From Candidatus Poseidoniaceae archaeon (GTDB lineage Archaea; Thermoplasmatota; Poseidoniia; Poseidoniales; Poseidoniaceae): a stretch of DNA of 5,737 bases. Each line of letters begins with the position of its first letter. Within the stretch, counting starts at the first letter, position 1. Made by a program: the position numbers and the translations under genes. Of this stretch, positions 1 through 5,737 are shown piece by piece. The notes beneath the pieces were generated by a model that saw only the letters and a list, made by a program, of their open reading frames with translations, was not told where the DNA came from and searched no databases. Where the stretch lies: the NCBI GenBank assembly GCA_022451765.1, contig JAKUNY010000057.1:1-5737 (forward strand), read 5' to 3'.

Positions 1-1
1 A

Positions 2-355
2 ACGGTTGAAGAGAACAACTCTTTAGATCAAACCAGCACAGAGAATGAAACAACAAATTCAGACTCTTCTACAGGGAACGGAACCAATCAATCCGTGACT
101 GAGGAATTGAAGACCTGTGAAGGCTGTTGTGGAGCAACTTTGGAGGTTTCCGTTGATGAGTCATGTCCTACTCAAACCTGTTCTCCATGCGTAGAATCCC
201 AAGACAGTGATGCAAATTCATCGACCGTTCTCATAACTCAGTCAATTTTGTTAGGTGGAATTGTTATCCTGGTGATAACGCTGCTTTCTTTACGCAGAAA
301 CGGTCGTGAGGAAGACTTCATCGTGGAATGGGATGATCAAGAAAACCGATTGTAA
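2..355 (+). CDS. Cell-surface protein with C-terminal membrane anchor (3' end only)
   Basis: The reading frame is open from the left edge, so this is the last 117 residues of a longer protein whose start is outside the window; a GTG at 95 is in frame but is not needed as a start. Fragment residues 1-35 are rich in Asn, Ser, Thr and Glu. N-x-S/T sequons occur at residues 5, 15, 26, 29 and 72, and none follow the membrane helix. A cysteine cluster lies at 39, 42, 43, 55, 60 and 63 (CEGCC ... C-x4-C-x2-C). Residues 77-97 form one hydrophobic helix (LLGGIVILVITLLSL), followed by RR and an acidic tail of about 18 residues. This order (glycosylated stalk, disulfide-rich knot, membrane anchor, cytoplasmic tail) fits a type I surface protein. 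The N-terminal function cannot be seen and no family is recognised. The gene ends in TAA, 19 bp inside the convergent phosphorylase gene. Confidence 0.75.
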   Translation, partial: TVEENNSLDQTSTENETTNSDSSTGNGTNQSVTEELKTCEGCCGATLEVSVDESCPTQTCSPCVESQDSDANSSTVLITQSILLGGIVILVITLLSLRRNGREEDFIVEWDDQENRL

Positions 356-1986
356 AAGTCGAGATAATCTTGAATCATCCTGTGGCCTGTAAATTCAGCT
401 GACGCAGCAATGCTTGCCTTCATCATTTCAGCCCATGCATCTTTGCTTCCCTCCCAGAGTGGGAGGACGTCTTGTTCCAAAACTTGGTAGATGTTGTTTG
501 CATCACGCTCGTCGTCGCGAACGTTTTCAGCATTACCGATTGCCCAACCGTTCACTCCATGAATGCAGGCTTCAGGCCACCACCCATCCAGAATGGAACA
601 ATTTGGAACACCGTTCATGGCCGCTTTCATTCCTGATGTTCCTGACGCTTCCATCGGTCGAATGGGGTTGTTGAGCCAAATATCGACTCCACTGGTCATG
701 AGTAACCCGGTTTCCATATCGTAATTTTCGATGAATGCGACTGGAATTTCTTCTGCAATTTGCTCGGCTGAGTCATAGATATCGCGAATAAGCTGTTTAC
801 CACCCTTGTCCCTTGGATGTGCTTTCCCGGAGAACACAAATTGAATTTTACCTGCTCCGATGTTTCGTAATCGCTCCAAATCCCTGAAAACAAGATTTGC
901 CCGTTTGTAGGTTGCAAAGCGTCGGGCAAATCCAATCGTTAATCGTTCGGATGAAAGTTCAACACCCGTTTTCGATAGAACAAACTCTCGGAGGTGTTGA
1001 CGCGCTTGGTCTCGGGCTTCGAGTAGGGCATCTGTTGGCAGGGTTTCAGCCTCAGAAATTGTTTCTGGTTGGACCCTCCACCCGGGTAAATAGCCGTCAA
1101 AAAGCGAGGCCATGACGGGAGATGTCCAGGTTATGTGATGAACTCCGTTGGTAATCGGTTGAATAATTTGCTCGTCAAACATTGTCATGGCTACGTCTGC
1201 GTTCAATTTGGAAACAGCATTGACGGATGTTGACAAGGCAACAGCAAGATGGGACATCGAGCAGCGGCGACGGTTCTCAGAATCGCCTGCGGCACAAACC
1301 AATTCTTTTGCGTCCAGTGGTAAGAGTTCGCCAACAACCTCCCTGACCAGAGGCCATTCGAAGCGGTCATGACCAGCGGGGACTGGTGTGTGTGTCGTGA
1401 ACAGGCTTCGTTGAGCAAGTTCTTCACGGCTCCAACCTCGATTCAAAAGTTCAAGCATAGCGAATGTGCAATGTCCTTCGTTAAGATGGAGACCATGAAG
1501 TTCGGAATCGAGGTGATCAAACAATTGGACCCCCCCTACACCAAGAACATACTCTTGCCGAATTCGAACCTCGTCATCGCCTCCGTAAAGGCGGGATGAG
1601 AGTTCCTGGTGCTCCGATGAATTCGCTGGATGGCGCGTATCAATGAAGTAAACTGGAACGATGTGTCCGGATTGGCCAACGATGTCTGCCTTCCAAACAT
1701 AGGCAGACAGCGGTTGACCATCTAGATGCAATTTCAGCACGATTTTGGTTTTGGAAACATGTTCGTTTGGATCAAACTCCGGAAAGCTTTCGGTTTGAAC
1801 ACCGTTTGCGTCGATGTGTTGACGAGCATAGCCTTGGTGGTAAAGCAGTGTAACGCCAACGAGTGGAGTGCCTGCATCTGCAGCCGATTTTACATGGTCT
1901 CCGGCTAAGACTCCCAAACCGCCTGAATAGGTGTGTAGTTCAGACCAGAGACCAATCTCAGCCGTAAAATACCCCACCACAGGCAT
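337..1986 (-). CDS. glgP: Alpha-glucan (maltodextrin/glycogen) phosphorylase, short form, GT35
   Basis: This cytoplasmic enzyme would release glucose-1-phosphate from the non-reducing ends of alpha-1,4-glucans, using pyridoxal phosphate. The 549-residue protein starts directly at the family's N-terminal signature (YFTAEIGL at 6-13, YSGGLGVLAGD at 20-30). It continues with LYGGDDEVRIRQE (133-145), HLNEGHCTF (167-175), TTHTPVPAGHDRF (197-209), GFARRFATYKRA (352-363), FSGKAHPRDKGGKQ (385-398) and the cofactor motif GTSGMKAAMNG (449-459), in which Lys454 should form the Schiff base. It is much shorter than the roughly 800-residue bacterial and animal enzymes and lacks the extra N-terminal region of many archaeal/Thermus-type forms, but all core motifs are intact. 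No signal peptide is present. The ATG is chosen because a GAGGAG ribosome-binding site lies five bases upstream and homology begins at once. It is the second gene of an operon, 45 bp after the end of the malQ frame. The symbol malP would be equally fitting; substrate length preference is not visible. Confidence 0.95.
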   Translation of the reverse strand: MPVVGYFTAEIGLWSELHTYSGGLGVLAGDHVKSAADAGTPLVGVTLLYHQGYARQHIDANGVQTESFPEFDPNEHVSKTKIVLKLHLDGQPLSAYVWKADIVGQSGHIVPVYFIDTRHPANSSEHQELSSRLYGGDDEVRIRQEYVLGVGGVQLFDHLDSELHGLHLNEGHCTFAMLELLNRGWSREELAQRSLFTTHTPVPAGHDRFEWPLVREVVGELLPLDAKELVCAAGDSENRRRCSMSHLAVALSTSVNAVSKLNADVAMTMFDEQIIQPITNGVHHITWTSPVMASLFDGYLPGWRVQPETISEAETLPTDALLEARDQARQHLREFVLSKTGVELSSERLTIGFARRFATYKRANLVFRDLERLRNIGAGKIQFVFSGKAHPRDKGGKQLIRDIYDSAEQIAEEIPVAFIENYDMETGLLMTSGVDIWLNNPIRPMEASGTSGMKAAMNGVPNCSILDGWWPEACIHGVNGWAIGNAENVRDDERDANNIYQVLEQDVLPLWEGSKDAWAEMMKASIAASAEFTGHRMIQDYLDFYNRFS

Positions 1987-1991
1987 GCTTT

Positions 1992-1997
1992 CTCCTC
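1992..1997 (-). promoter_or_regulatory. Shine-Dalgarno sequence of glgP
   Basis: On the minus strand GAGGAG precedes AAAGC and the ATG at 1986, a five-base spacing that is ideal for 16S rRNA pairing. It settles the glgP start and argues for separate translation of glgP, although the malQ frame reaches it in phase. Neither divergent first gene (malQ, GH57) has such a site. Confidence 0.8.
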
Positions 1998-2031
1998 GCC
2001 AAATCAGGTTATGAGTTCTTTGCAGTATAAG

Positions 2032-2217
2032 TCACGAATCAAGTTCGGCCCAGCTAAATTTCCACGACCAATTTCTACCCTTTCGCCCGGGTACGTTCAT
2101 TCGTGCCTCTTCGCCCAAGTCGAGGATGTCTTGCAGAGGAATGATTGAAAGTGGGGATGCTGATGTTTGAGCGAGTCGAATCATCGTTTCAGACACACGT
2201 TCACCAGGAAGTGCAAG
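2032..2217 (-). pseudogene. malQ: Detached 3' part of malQ downstream of an in-frame TGA
   Basis: Directly after the TGA at 2218-2220 and in the same frame, 61 codons continue the GH77 protein to a TGA at 2032-2034. They include LALPGERVSETMIRLA, then IIPLQDILDLGEEARMNVPG, which matches the conserved C-terminal GH77 signature (I-P-x-Q-D-x-L-x-L-G-x-x-A-R-M-N-x-P-G), and NWSWKF, the equivalent of the usual NW-x-WR. Joining both parts across the TGA needs no frameshift, and the family pattern appears continuous with a single residue at the stop position. Nothing suggests independent translation: there is no start codon with a ribosome-binding site before the conserved motif. It is either the untranslated tail of a nonsense-mutated gene, a sequencing error in an intact gene, or a recoded stop. 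Typical relatives run some 20 residues beyond NW-x-WR, so this end is also short. Confidence 0.8.
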
Positions 2218-3285
2218 TCAGCGGACCCGATCTTTCTCTTCATCTGTTGATACATTGAACCAACCCTTGGTCGTGTTGTTGTCATGCGTGCCAGTGTAAA
2301 CAATCTGCTCTTCTGTGACATTCTCGGGATAATGGGGATTCGTTGCGACATCCCCCGAAAAGCCGAATTGAAGAACGCTCATTCCGCGAAGACCATGCTG
2401 CTTCCTAAACTCAATTACAGCATCAGGAATGATGCCCAAATCCTCTGCAATAATCTGTTCAGGGCTGGAGACGAGTGTCATCAAGTGGTTGAATAATTCC
2501 TCTCGTGGACCGTCTGGCCAGTGCCCGTTTCGAGCATCCTCCTCAGGATATGGAATTGCCCAATTGGAATGGAAGCCTCGAAAATGATCGATTCGAACAA
2601 TGTCATACAGCCTGAACATACGCTTTATCCGTTCCTCCCACCATTTCCACTGTTGATCACGATGAGCTTCCCAATTGTACAACACGGTCTCCCATACTTG
2701 ACCGGTTTCACTGAAGTAGTCCGGTGGAACCCCTGCTATGTGGGTAGGATAACCGTCCTTGTCAAGCTGAAACAATTCCCGATGCGCCCAAACATCAGCA
2801 GAGTCATGGGCGATAAAGATTGGAACGTCTCCAATCATCTTGAGATTTTTCGAAGCGGCATATTGCCTCAGGGCCTGCCATTCAAATTCAAAGGACTGCT
2901 GTTGTAAAAGGTACGGGCGAAGTTTCGTTTCAAATTCTTTCAATGCCACTTGATCTCGGTTCTTCAGGGGGTCAGGCCATTCATACCATGGCTTACCGCC
3001 TTGGTCTTCTTTAATAGCGCAAAAGAGTGCCCAATCATGGAGCCAGTATGTATCTTCGTCCATTGGATGTATATTCGATGTTTCTGCGAGTTGGCTCCAT
3101 CCTGCGAAAGCCGAAGGCGAAGCGTACGGGGAGTGGTACTTGTCTGGGGGGGTCAATGGAAGAAGTTGCCAATATGCGAACTTATTTTGTTTAAGCCAGT
3201 CAACAAATCGGTATCCGTCGGACAACTTCTGATTTGGTAAGGAGGTTACGTGACAGAGAATTCCACTTTCGTGCTTTGACTCCAT
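2218..3285 (-). CDS. malQ: 4-alpha-glucanotransferase (amylomaltase, GH77), interrupted by an in-frame TGA
   Basis: This cytoplasmic enzyme would transfer maltodextrin segments between chains, releasing glucose and making longer chains for the phosphorylase encoded next. The translated part is 355 residues. The N-terminus carries SGILCHVTSLP (7-17), YWQLLPLTPP (38-47) and SPYASPSAFAG (52-62). The three GH77 catalytic acids are present: nucleophile Asp233 in VRIDHFRG, acid/base Glu281 in IIAEDLG, and Asp335 in TGTHDN. Translation would stop at TGA 2218-2220, before the conserved C-terminal barrel segment encoded in frame downstream; with it the protein would be 417 residues. Even then it is shorter than the usual 480-520, mainly because the segment between SAFAG and WLHDWALF is abbreviated. 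The ATG at 3285 is preferred over an in-frame TTG at 3297, since GH77 homology begins soon after it. There is no Shine-Dalgarno sequence, suggesting a leaderless transcript. It is first in the operon with glgP and divergent from the GH57 gene. Truncated as written, the product is probably unstable or inactive. Confidence 0.9.
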   Translation of the reverse strand: MESKHESGILCHVTSLPNQKLSDGYRFVDWLKQNKFAYWQLLPLTPPDKYHSPYASPSAFAGWSQLAETSNIHPMDEDTYWLHDWALFCAIKEDQGGKPWYEWPDPLKNRDQVALKEFETKLRPYLLQQQSFEFEWQALRQYAASKNLKMIGDVPIFIAHDSADVWAHRELFQLDKDGYPTHIAGVPPDYFSETGQVWETVLYNWEAHRDQQWKWWEERIKRMFRLYDIVRIDHFRGFHSNWAIPYPEEDARNGHWPDGPREELFNHLMTLVSSPEQIIAEDLGIIPDAVIEFRKQHGLRGMSVLQFGFSGDVATNPHYPENVTEEQIVYTGTHDNNTTKGWFNVSTDEEKDRVR

Positions 3286-3330
3286 CGTTCTTTGCAAAGT
3301 CTTTCAAATTATCATACCTACGGTCAAAGC
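3273..3330. repeat. Inverted repeat GCTTTGAC/GTCAAAGC flanking the divergent promoter, with internal palindrome
   Basis: GCTTTGAC at 3273-3280, within the first codons of malQ, is an exact inverted copy of GTCAAAGC at 3323-3330, which abuts the GH57 start codon. Between them lies the perfect 10-bp palindrome CTTTGCAAAG at 3290-3299, built from the same CTTTG/CAAAG half-sites. Four half-sites thus surround the AT-rich core. This could be an operator for a shared sugar-responsive regulator. It does not match the TATCAC-N5-GTGATA motif known for TrmB in Thermococcales. An arm of eight bases in so short a region can also arise by chance. Confidence 0.4.
3286..3330. promoter_or_regulatory. Divergent promoter region between malQ and the GH57 gene
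   Basis: These 45 bp separate the two start codons, so both promoters must lie here or inside the coding ends. An AT-rich stretch at 3301-3318 (CTTTCAAATTATCATACC) lies 13-30 bases before the GH57 ATG and 16-33 before the malQ ATG. That is about where a TATA box would sit for leaderless transcripts in both directions. No strong TATA consensus or Shine-Dalgarno sequence is visible. Shared promoter space suggests co-regulation, but this is inferred from position only. Confidence 0.45.
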
Positions 3331-5737
3331 ATGCGGAAGAGCGCCGTGGTTTTATCGCTTCTTTTCATAACTTCGACGATGGGTGGTCTCGTCGCAAGCA
3401 CAACGCCATCAACCATTACGATAGATGGGGACATGAGTGATTGGAATGCTGAAAGCTTAATGGCGAGCAGCAACGTAGATGTACGCTTGACCTGGGACTC
3501 CTCGAACTTGTACATTGGTTGGGATGGAACCGATTGGCAATCGTCGTTCGAGGGCGCAGATTTGTTTGTTTACTTCAATACATCCAATCAAGGTTCGGTA
3601 CTGAGCAGAGATTGGGGATTCTCACACACACTGCCCTTCGCGGCAGACTATGGGTTTGTCCTCGAAGATGACTCATACTTCCGACTTCTCTCGTACGACG
3701 GCAGCGCGTGGATTGAAACCACACACGTTGTTGATCTCTACTCAGGATGGAGCGACAACAAAGTCACTGAGTTTGCTCTTCCATGGTCAGAACTTGGTTC
3801 ACCGACTTCGCTTGATTTGATGATGTATGCTCAATGGCAAGATGAAGGAAACGTTTGGTCCTCTTTCCCCGAACAAAATCCCGCTAGCAACAACGGTGCT
3901 GAGCCCTTTACGCATGCTTGGCACATTGAGAATGTCAACAATGCAACCAATCCAAACCAACTCCCGGTCGTCCAACCAGCAGCAGCCGGGAAGGTTGACG
4001 ACGCGCTCAACCTTGCCATCGTCTTCCACCAGCACCAACCGTACTACAAAAACAAACTCACCGGAATGTACGAGATGCCTTGGGTGCGTGTTCACGCTAT
4101 GACGGAGTATGTCGACTCTCCTGGAATTCTTGCAGATACTGGGACGAAGGTTACGTACAATCTTGTCCCCTCATTTATCGAGCAACTGGTCGATTATCAT
4201 GAACAAGAGACGCTCGACGTCCACACGGATATTGCAAAGCGGTCGTGGGCAACCGGAGGCTACCCAAATGCCACCGACCTTGAACTCCACACCATGCAGT
4301 TCCAATCCTTTTGGAACAGTGGTTGGATTTACAATGTCTCTGCTGATGATGCAAAACTCGGTTGGCTTCAGCCATCGAGTGAACGCTACAAGGAATTGTA
4401 CGATGCTACACTGCACAACCTAAAGCCCGCAACAATCATGGATGATGATCTGCTTCCTCCCCAAGATTTCCTCGATTTACAAGTGCTCTGGTACCTTTAC
4501 CAATTCTCACCAGATTATGTTTTAGGGGCATACAATTCAACCCATCGAGATCAAGGATTAATCGACCTTTTCATGCAGGGTGGAAATTACGAATTGAGCG
4601 ATTTGAATTACGTACTCGATGCTCAACATGCGCACATGGGCAACGTCATGCCGATGTACAGCGAACTCGCTGCAAACGGGCAGGTAGAACTCACAACAAC
4701 TCCGTATTATCACCCGATTATGCCTTTGCTGATGATGGAAGGATGGACCATGGAGGACGGTATCCGAGTCAACAAAGAAGCATGGCCAGAAGATGTGCAG
4801 AACCATTTGATTACAGGAATGGATCTCTTTGAGCAGGAACTTGGGTTCCGCCCAACAGGCATGTGGCCAAGCGAAGAAGCGGTCTCTCCAGCGATGGTCC
4901 AACCTGTAACGGACGTCGGAATCGAATGGATGGTGACCGATGAGGAGATCCTCAAAAAATCAACCGATCAAAGTGGGAACTACATCGATGTAGAGGATGC
5001 AACAAATCTCGCAACACCCTGGAAAGTTTCAGGCGCCGATGGGGGTGAAGTCGCTGTCATATTTCGCGACCGTGTTATTTCCGATCGCATCGCGTTCCAG
5101 TACGGCACAATGACTCCAGAGGCTGCAGTCTCGGATTTCATTGCTTATCTCGATAACATACGACAGCAACTCTTGGACGCTGGCGAGGACCCATCTGAAC
5201 ATCTTCTCACTGTAGCACTGGATGGAGAGAACTGGATGTTCATGTCGGAATTCCAGCACCAAGACAATGCTCGACCGTTCATGGCGGAATGGTACGGTCG
5301 ACTCGCAACCCACCCGACCATCGTAACAACCACTCCATCGGAATTCCTTGAGACGGAACCACCTCTTCCTGAAATCCAAACCATCGGAACAGGCTCATGG
5401 ATCGATGGGACCCTGCGCACATGGGCAGGAGAAGAAGAGGAGTCCCTCGCATGGCAGCGTCTTGTCGAGGCTCGTCAGCAACTTGTCGCATTTGAAGAGG
5501 AAAATCCAAACGACCCTGGGCTTGAAGCTGCATGGGAATCGTTGTACATTGCAGAAGGAAGCGATTGGTTCTGGTGGTACGGTCTCGACCAAGACAGCGG
5601 GTACGATGAGAATTGGGATGTTTTGTTTAAGGTCCCCCTATCCAATATTAACCGCGCGATTAATCTCGATTTGCCACCATACCTTCAAGACTTGTGGACC
5701 GGTGCTGCAACTCCAATTGTACCATATGGCGGCATTA
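3331..5737 (+). CDS. Secreted GH57 alpha-amylase/amylopullulanase-like glucanase with N-terminal CBM9-like domain (3' end missing)
   Basis: The frame is open for 802 codons to the right edge. Residues 1-23 are a signal peptide (MRK, then a hydrophobic stretch ending GGLVAS). Residues 29-200 look like a CBM9/DOMON-type beta-sandwich, opening with ITIDGDMSDWNA and continuing with DVRLTWDSSNLYIGW, and may bind glucan; a short Asn/Pro/Ala linker follows. The GH57 domain starts near 227: FHQHQPYY (232-239), GQVELTTTPYYHP (450-462), GMWPSEEAVS (510-519) with likely nucleophile Glu515, EWMVTDE (532-538), and ALDGENW (629-635) with likely acid Asp631. The spacing between these two acids, about 116 residues, resembles that of Glu291 and Asp394 in Thermococcus hydrothermalis amylopullulanase. 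AEGSDWFWWYG (741-751) is typical of the amylopullulanase branch. Role: extracellular hydrolysis of alpha-1,4 and perhaps alpha-1,6 glucan bonds, feeding the divergent malQ-glgP pair. Motif deviations (FRDRVISDRIAF; DGENWMFM) make specificity uncertain. The ATG is chosen for the signal peptide; no Shine-Dalgarno sequence precedes it. Any C-terminal anchor lies outside the window. Confidence 0.92.
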   Translation, partial: MRKSAVVLSLLFITSTMGGLVASTTPSTITIDGDMSDWNAESLMASSNVDVRLTWDSSNLYIGWDGTDWQSSFEGADLFVYFNTSNQGSVLSRDWGFSHTLPFAADYGFVLEDDSYFRLLSYDGSAWIETTHVVDLYSGWSDNKVTEFALPWSELGSPTSLDLMMYAQWQDEGNVWSSFPEQNPASNNGAEPFTHAWHIENVNNATNPNQLPVVQPAAAGKVDDALNLAIVFHQHQPYYKNKLTGMYEMPWVRVHAMTEYVDSPGILADTGTKVTYNLVPSFIEQLVDYHEQETLDVHTDIAKRSWATGGYPNATDLELHTMQFQSFWNSGWIYNVSADDAKLGWLQPSSERYKELYDATLHNLKPATIMDDDLLPPQDFLDLQVLWYLYQFSPDYVLGAYNSTHRDQGLIDLFMQGGNYELSDLNYVLDAQHAHMGNVMPMYSELAANGQVELTTTPYYHPIMPLLMMEGWTMEDGIRVNKEAWPEDVQNHLITGMDLFEQELGFRPTGMWPSEEAVSPAMVQPVTDVGIEWMVTDEEILKKSTDQSGNYIDVEDATNLATPWKVSGADGGEVAVIFRDRVISDRIAFQYGTMTPEAAVSDFIAYLDNIRQQLLDAGEDPSEHLLTVALDGENWMFMSEFQHQDNARPFMAEWYGRLATHPTIVTTTPSEFLETEPPLPEIQTIGTGSWIDGTLRTWAGEEEESLAWQRLVEARQQLVAFEEENPNDPGLEAAWESLYIAEGSDWFWWYGLDQDSGYDENWDVLFKVPLSNINRAINLDLPPYLQDLWTGAATPIVPYGGI

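Noticed and set aside
1530..1536. Seven-C run in glgP as a frameshift site
   Set aside because: The protein is conserved and in one frame on both sides of the run (GVGGVQLFDHL), so no shift is needed. The same holds for the seven-G run at 3146-3152 in malQ (LPLTPPDKY).
2032..2220. Genome-wide reassignment of TGA to Trp or Gly
   Set aside because: The 802-codon GH57 frame and the 549-codon glgP frame contain no internal TGA, and their many Trp codons are all TGG. glgP itself ends at a TGA where the family ends. Reassignment would scatter TGA through these genes.
2218..2220. Selenocysteine at the malQ TGA
   Set aside because: MalQ is not a redox enzyme and the position is not near a catalytic motif. 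I know of no Cys or Sec at this site in GH77, and I saw no convincing hairpin element that would direct insertion.
2521..2907. 128-codon open frame opposite malQ
   Set aside because: It lies antisense to conserved GH77 coding sequence, has no recognisable domain, and its composition reads like a shadow frame.
3295..3297. TTG as the malQ start codon
   Set aside because: It would add only MQRT before the ATG-encoded residues, and GH77 similarity starts after the ATG. The TTG also falls in the CTTTGCAAAG palindrome and has no ribosome-binding site.
3273..3330. TrmB-type maltose operator
   Set aside because: The inverted elements are CTTTG/CAAAG based and do not match TATCAC-N5-GTGATA, so no named regulator can be assigned.
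5029..5379. 116-codon minus-strand open frame opposite the GH57 gene
   Set aside because: The plus strand here carries conserved GH57 motifs including DGEN. The minus frame has no family features or ribosome-binding site.

Overview
The window holds four genes of an alpha-glucan locus. Mixed archaeal-style signals suggest an uncultured marine euryarchaeon, perhaps of the Marine Group II (Poseidoniales) kind. These signals are a surface protein ending in one membrane helix and a short acidic tail, first-of-operon genes without a Shine-Dalgarno sequence next to an internal gene with a strong one, an archaeal-type amylopullulanase-like GH57 enzyme, and moderate GC. The lineage is inferred; nothing here is a taxonomic marker.

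Layout. Positions 2-355 (+) are the 3' end of a cell-surface protein: an Asn/Ser/Thr-rich stalk with glycosylation sequons, a six-cysteine cluster, a membrane helix and a charged tail. Positions 337-1986 (-) encode a short-form alpha-glucan phosphorylase (GT35). Its 3' end overlaps the end of the surface-protein gene by 19 bp. Immediately upstream on the same strand is a 4-alpha-glucanotransferase gene (malQ, GH77), starting at 3285. Its reading frame is interrupted by a TGA at 2218-2220, yet the next 61 codons, in the same frame, encode the conserved GH77 C-terminus down to a second TGA at 2032-2034. Divergently, from 3331 past the right edge, runs a long secreted protein with a signal peptide, a CBM9/DOMON-like N-terminal domain and a GH57 amylase/amylopullulanase domain. 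The 45-bp gap at 3286-3330 must carry both promoters and is bracketed by inverted CTTTG/CAAAG elements. No stretch longer than 300 bases lacks a gene. I saw no tRNA, rRNA, CRISPR array or mobile element.

How it fits together. The GH57 enzyme would cut starch- or glycogen-like polysaccharide outside the cell. Imported maltodextrins would be disproportionated by MalQ and phosphorolysed by GlgP to glucose-1-phosphate. No transporter lies in the window. The most notable points are the apparently nonsense-interrupted but otherwise conserved malQ, the compact form of that enzyme, and the CBM9-like/GH57 fusion with altered active-site-region motifs.
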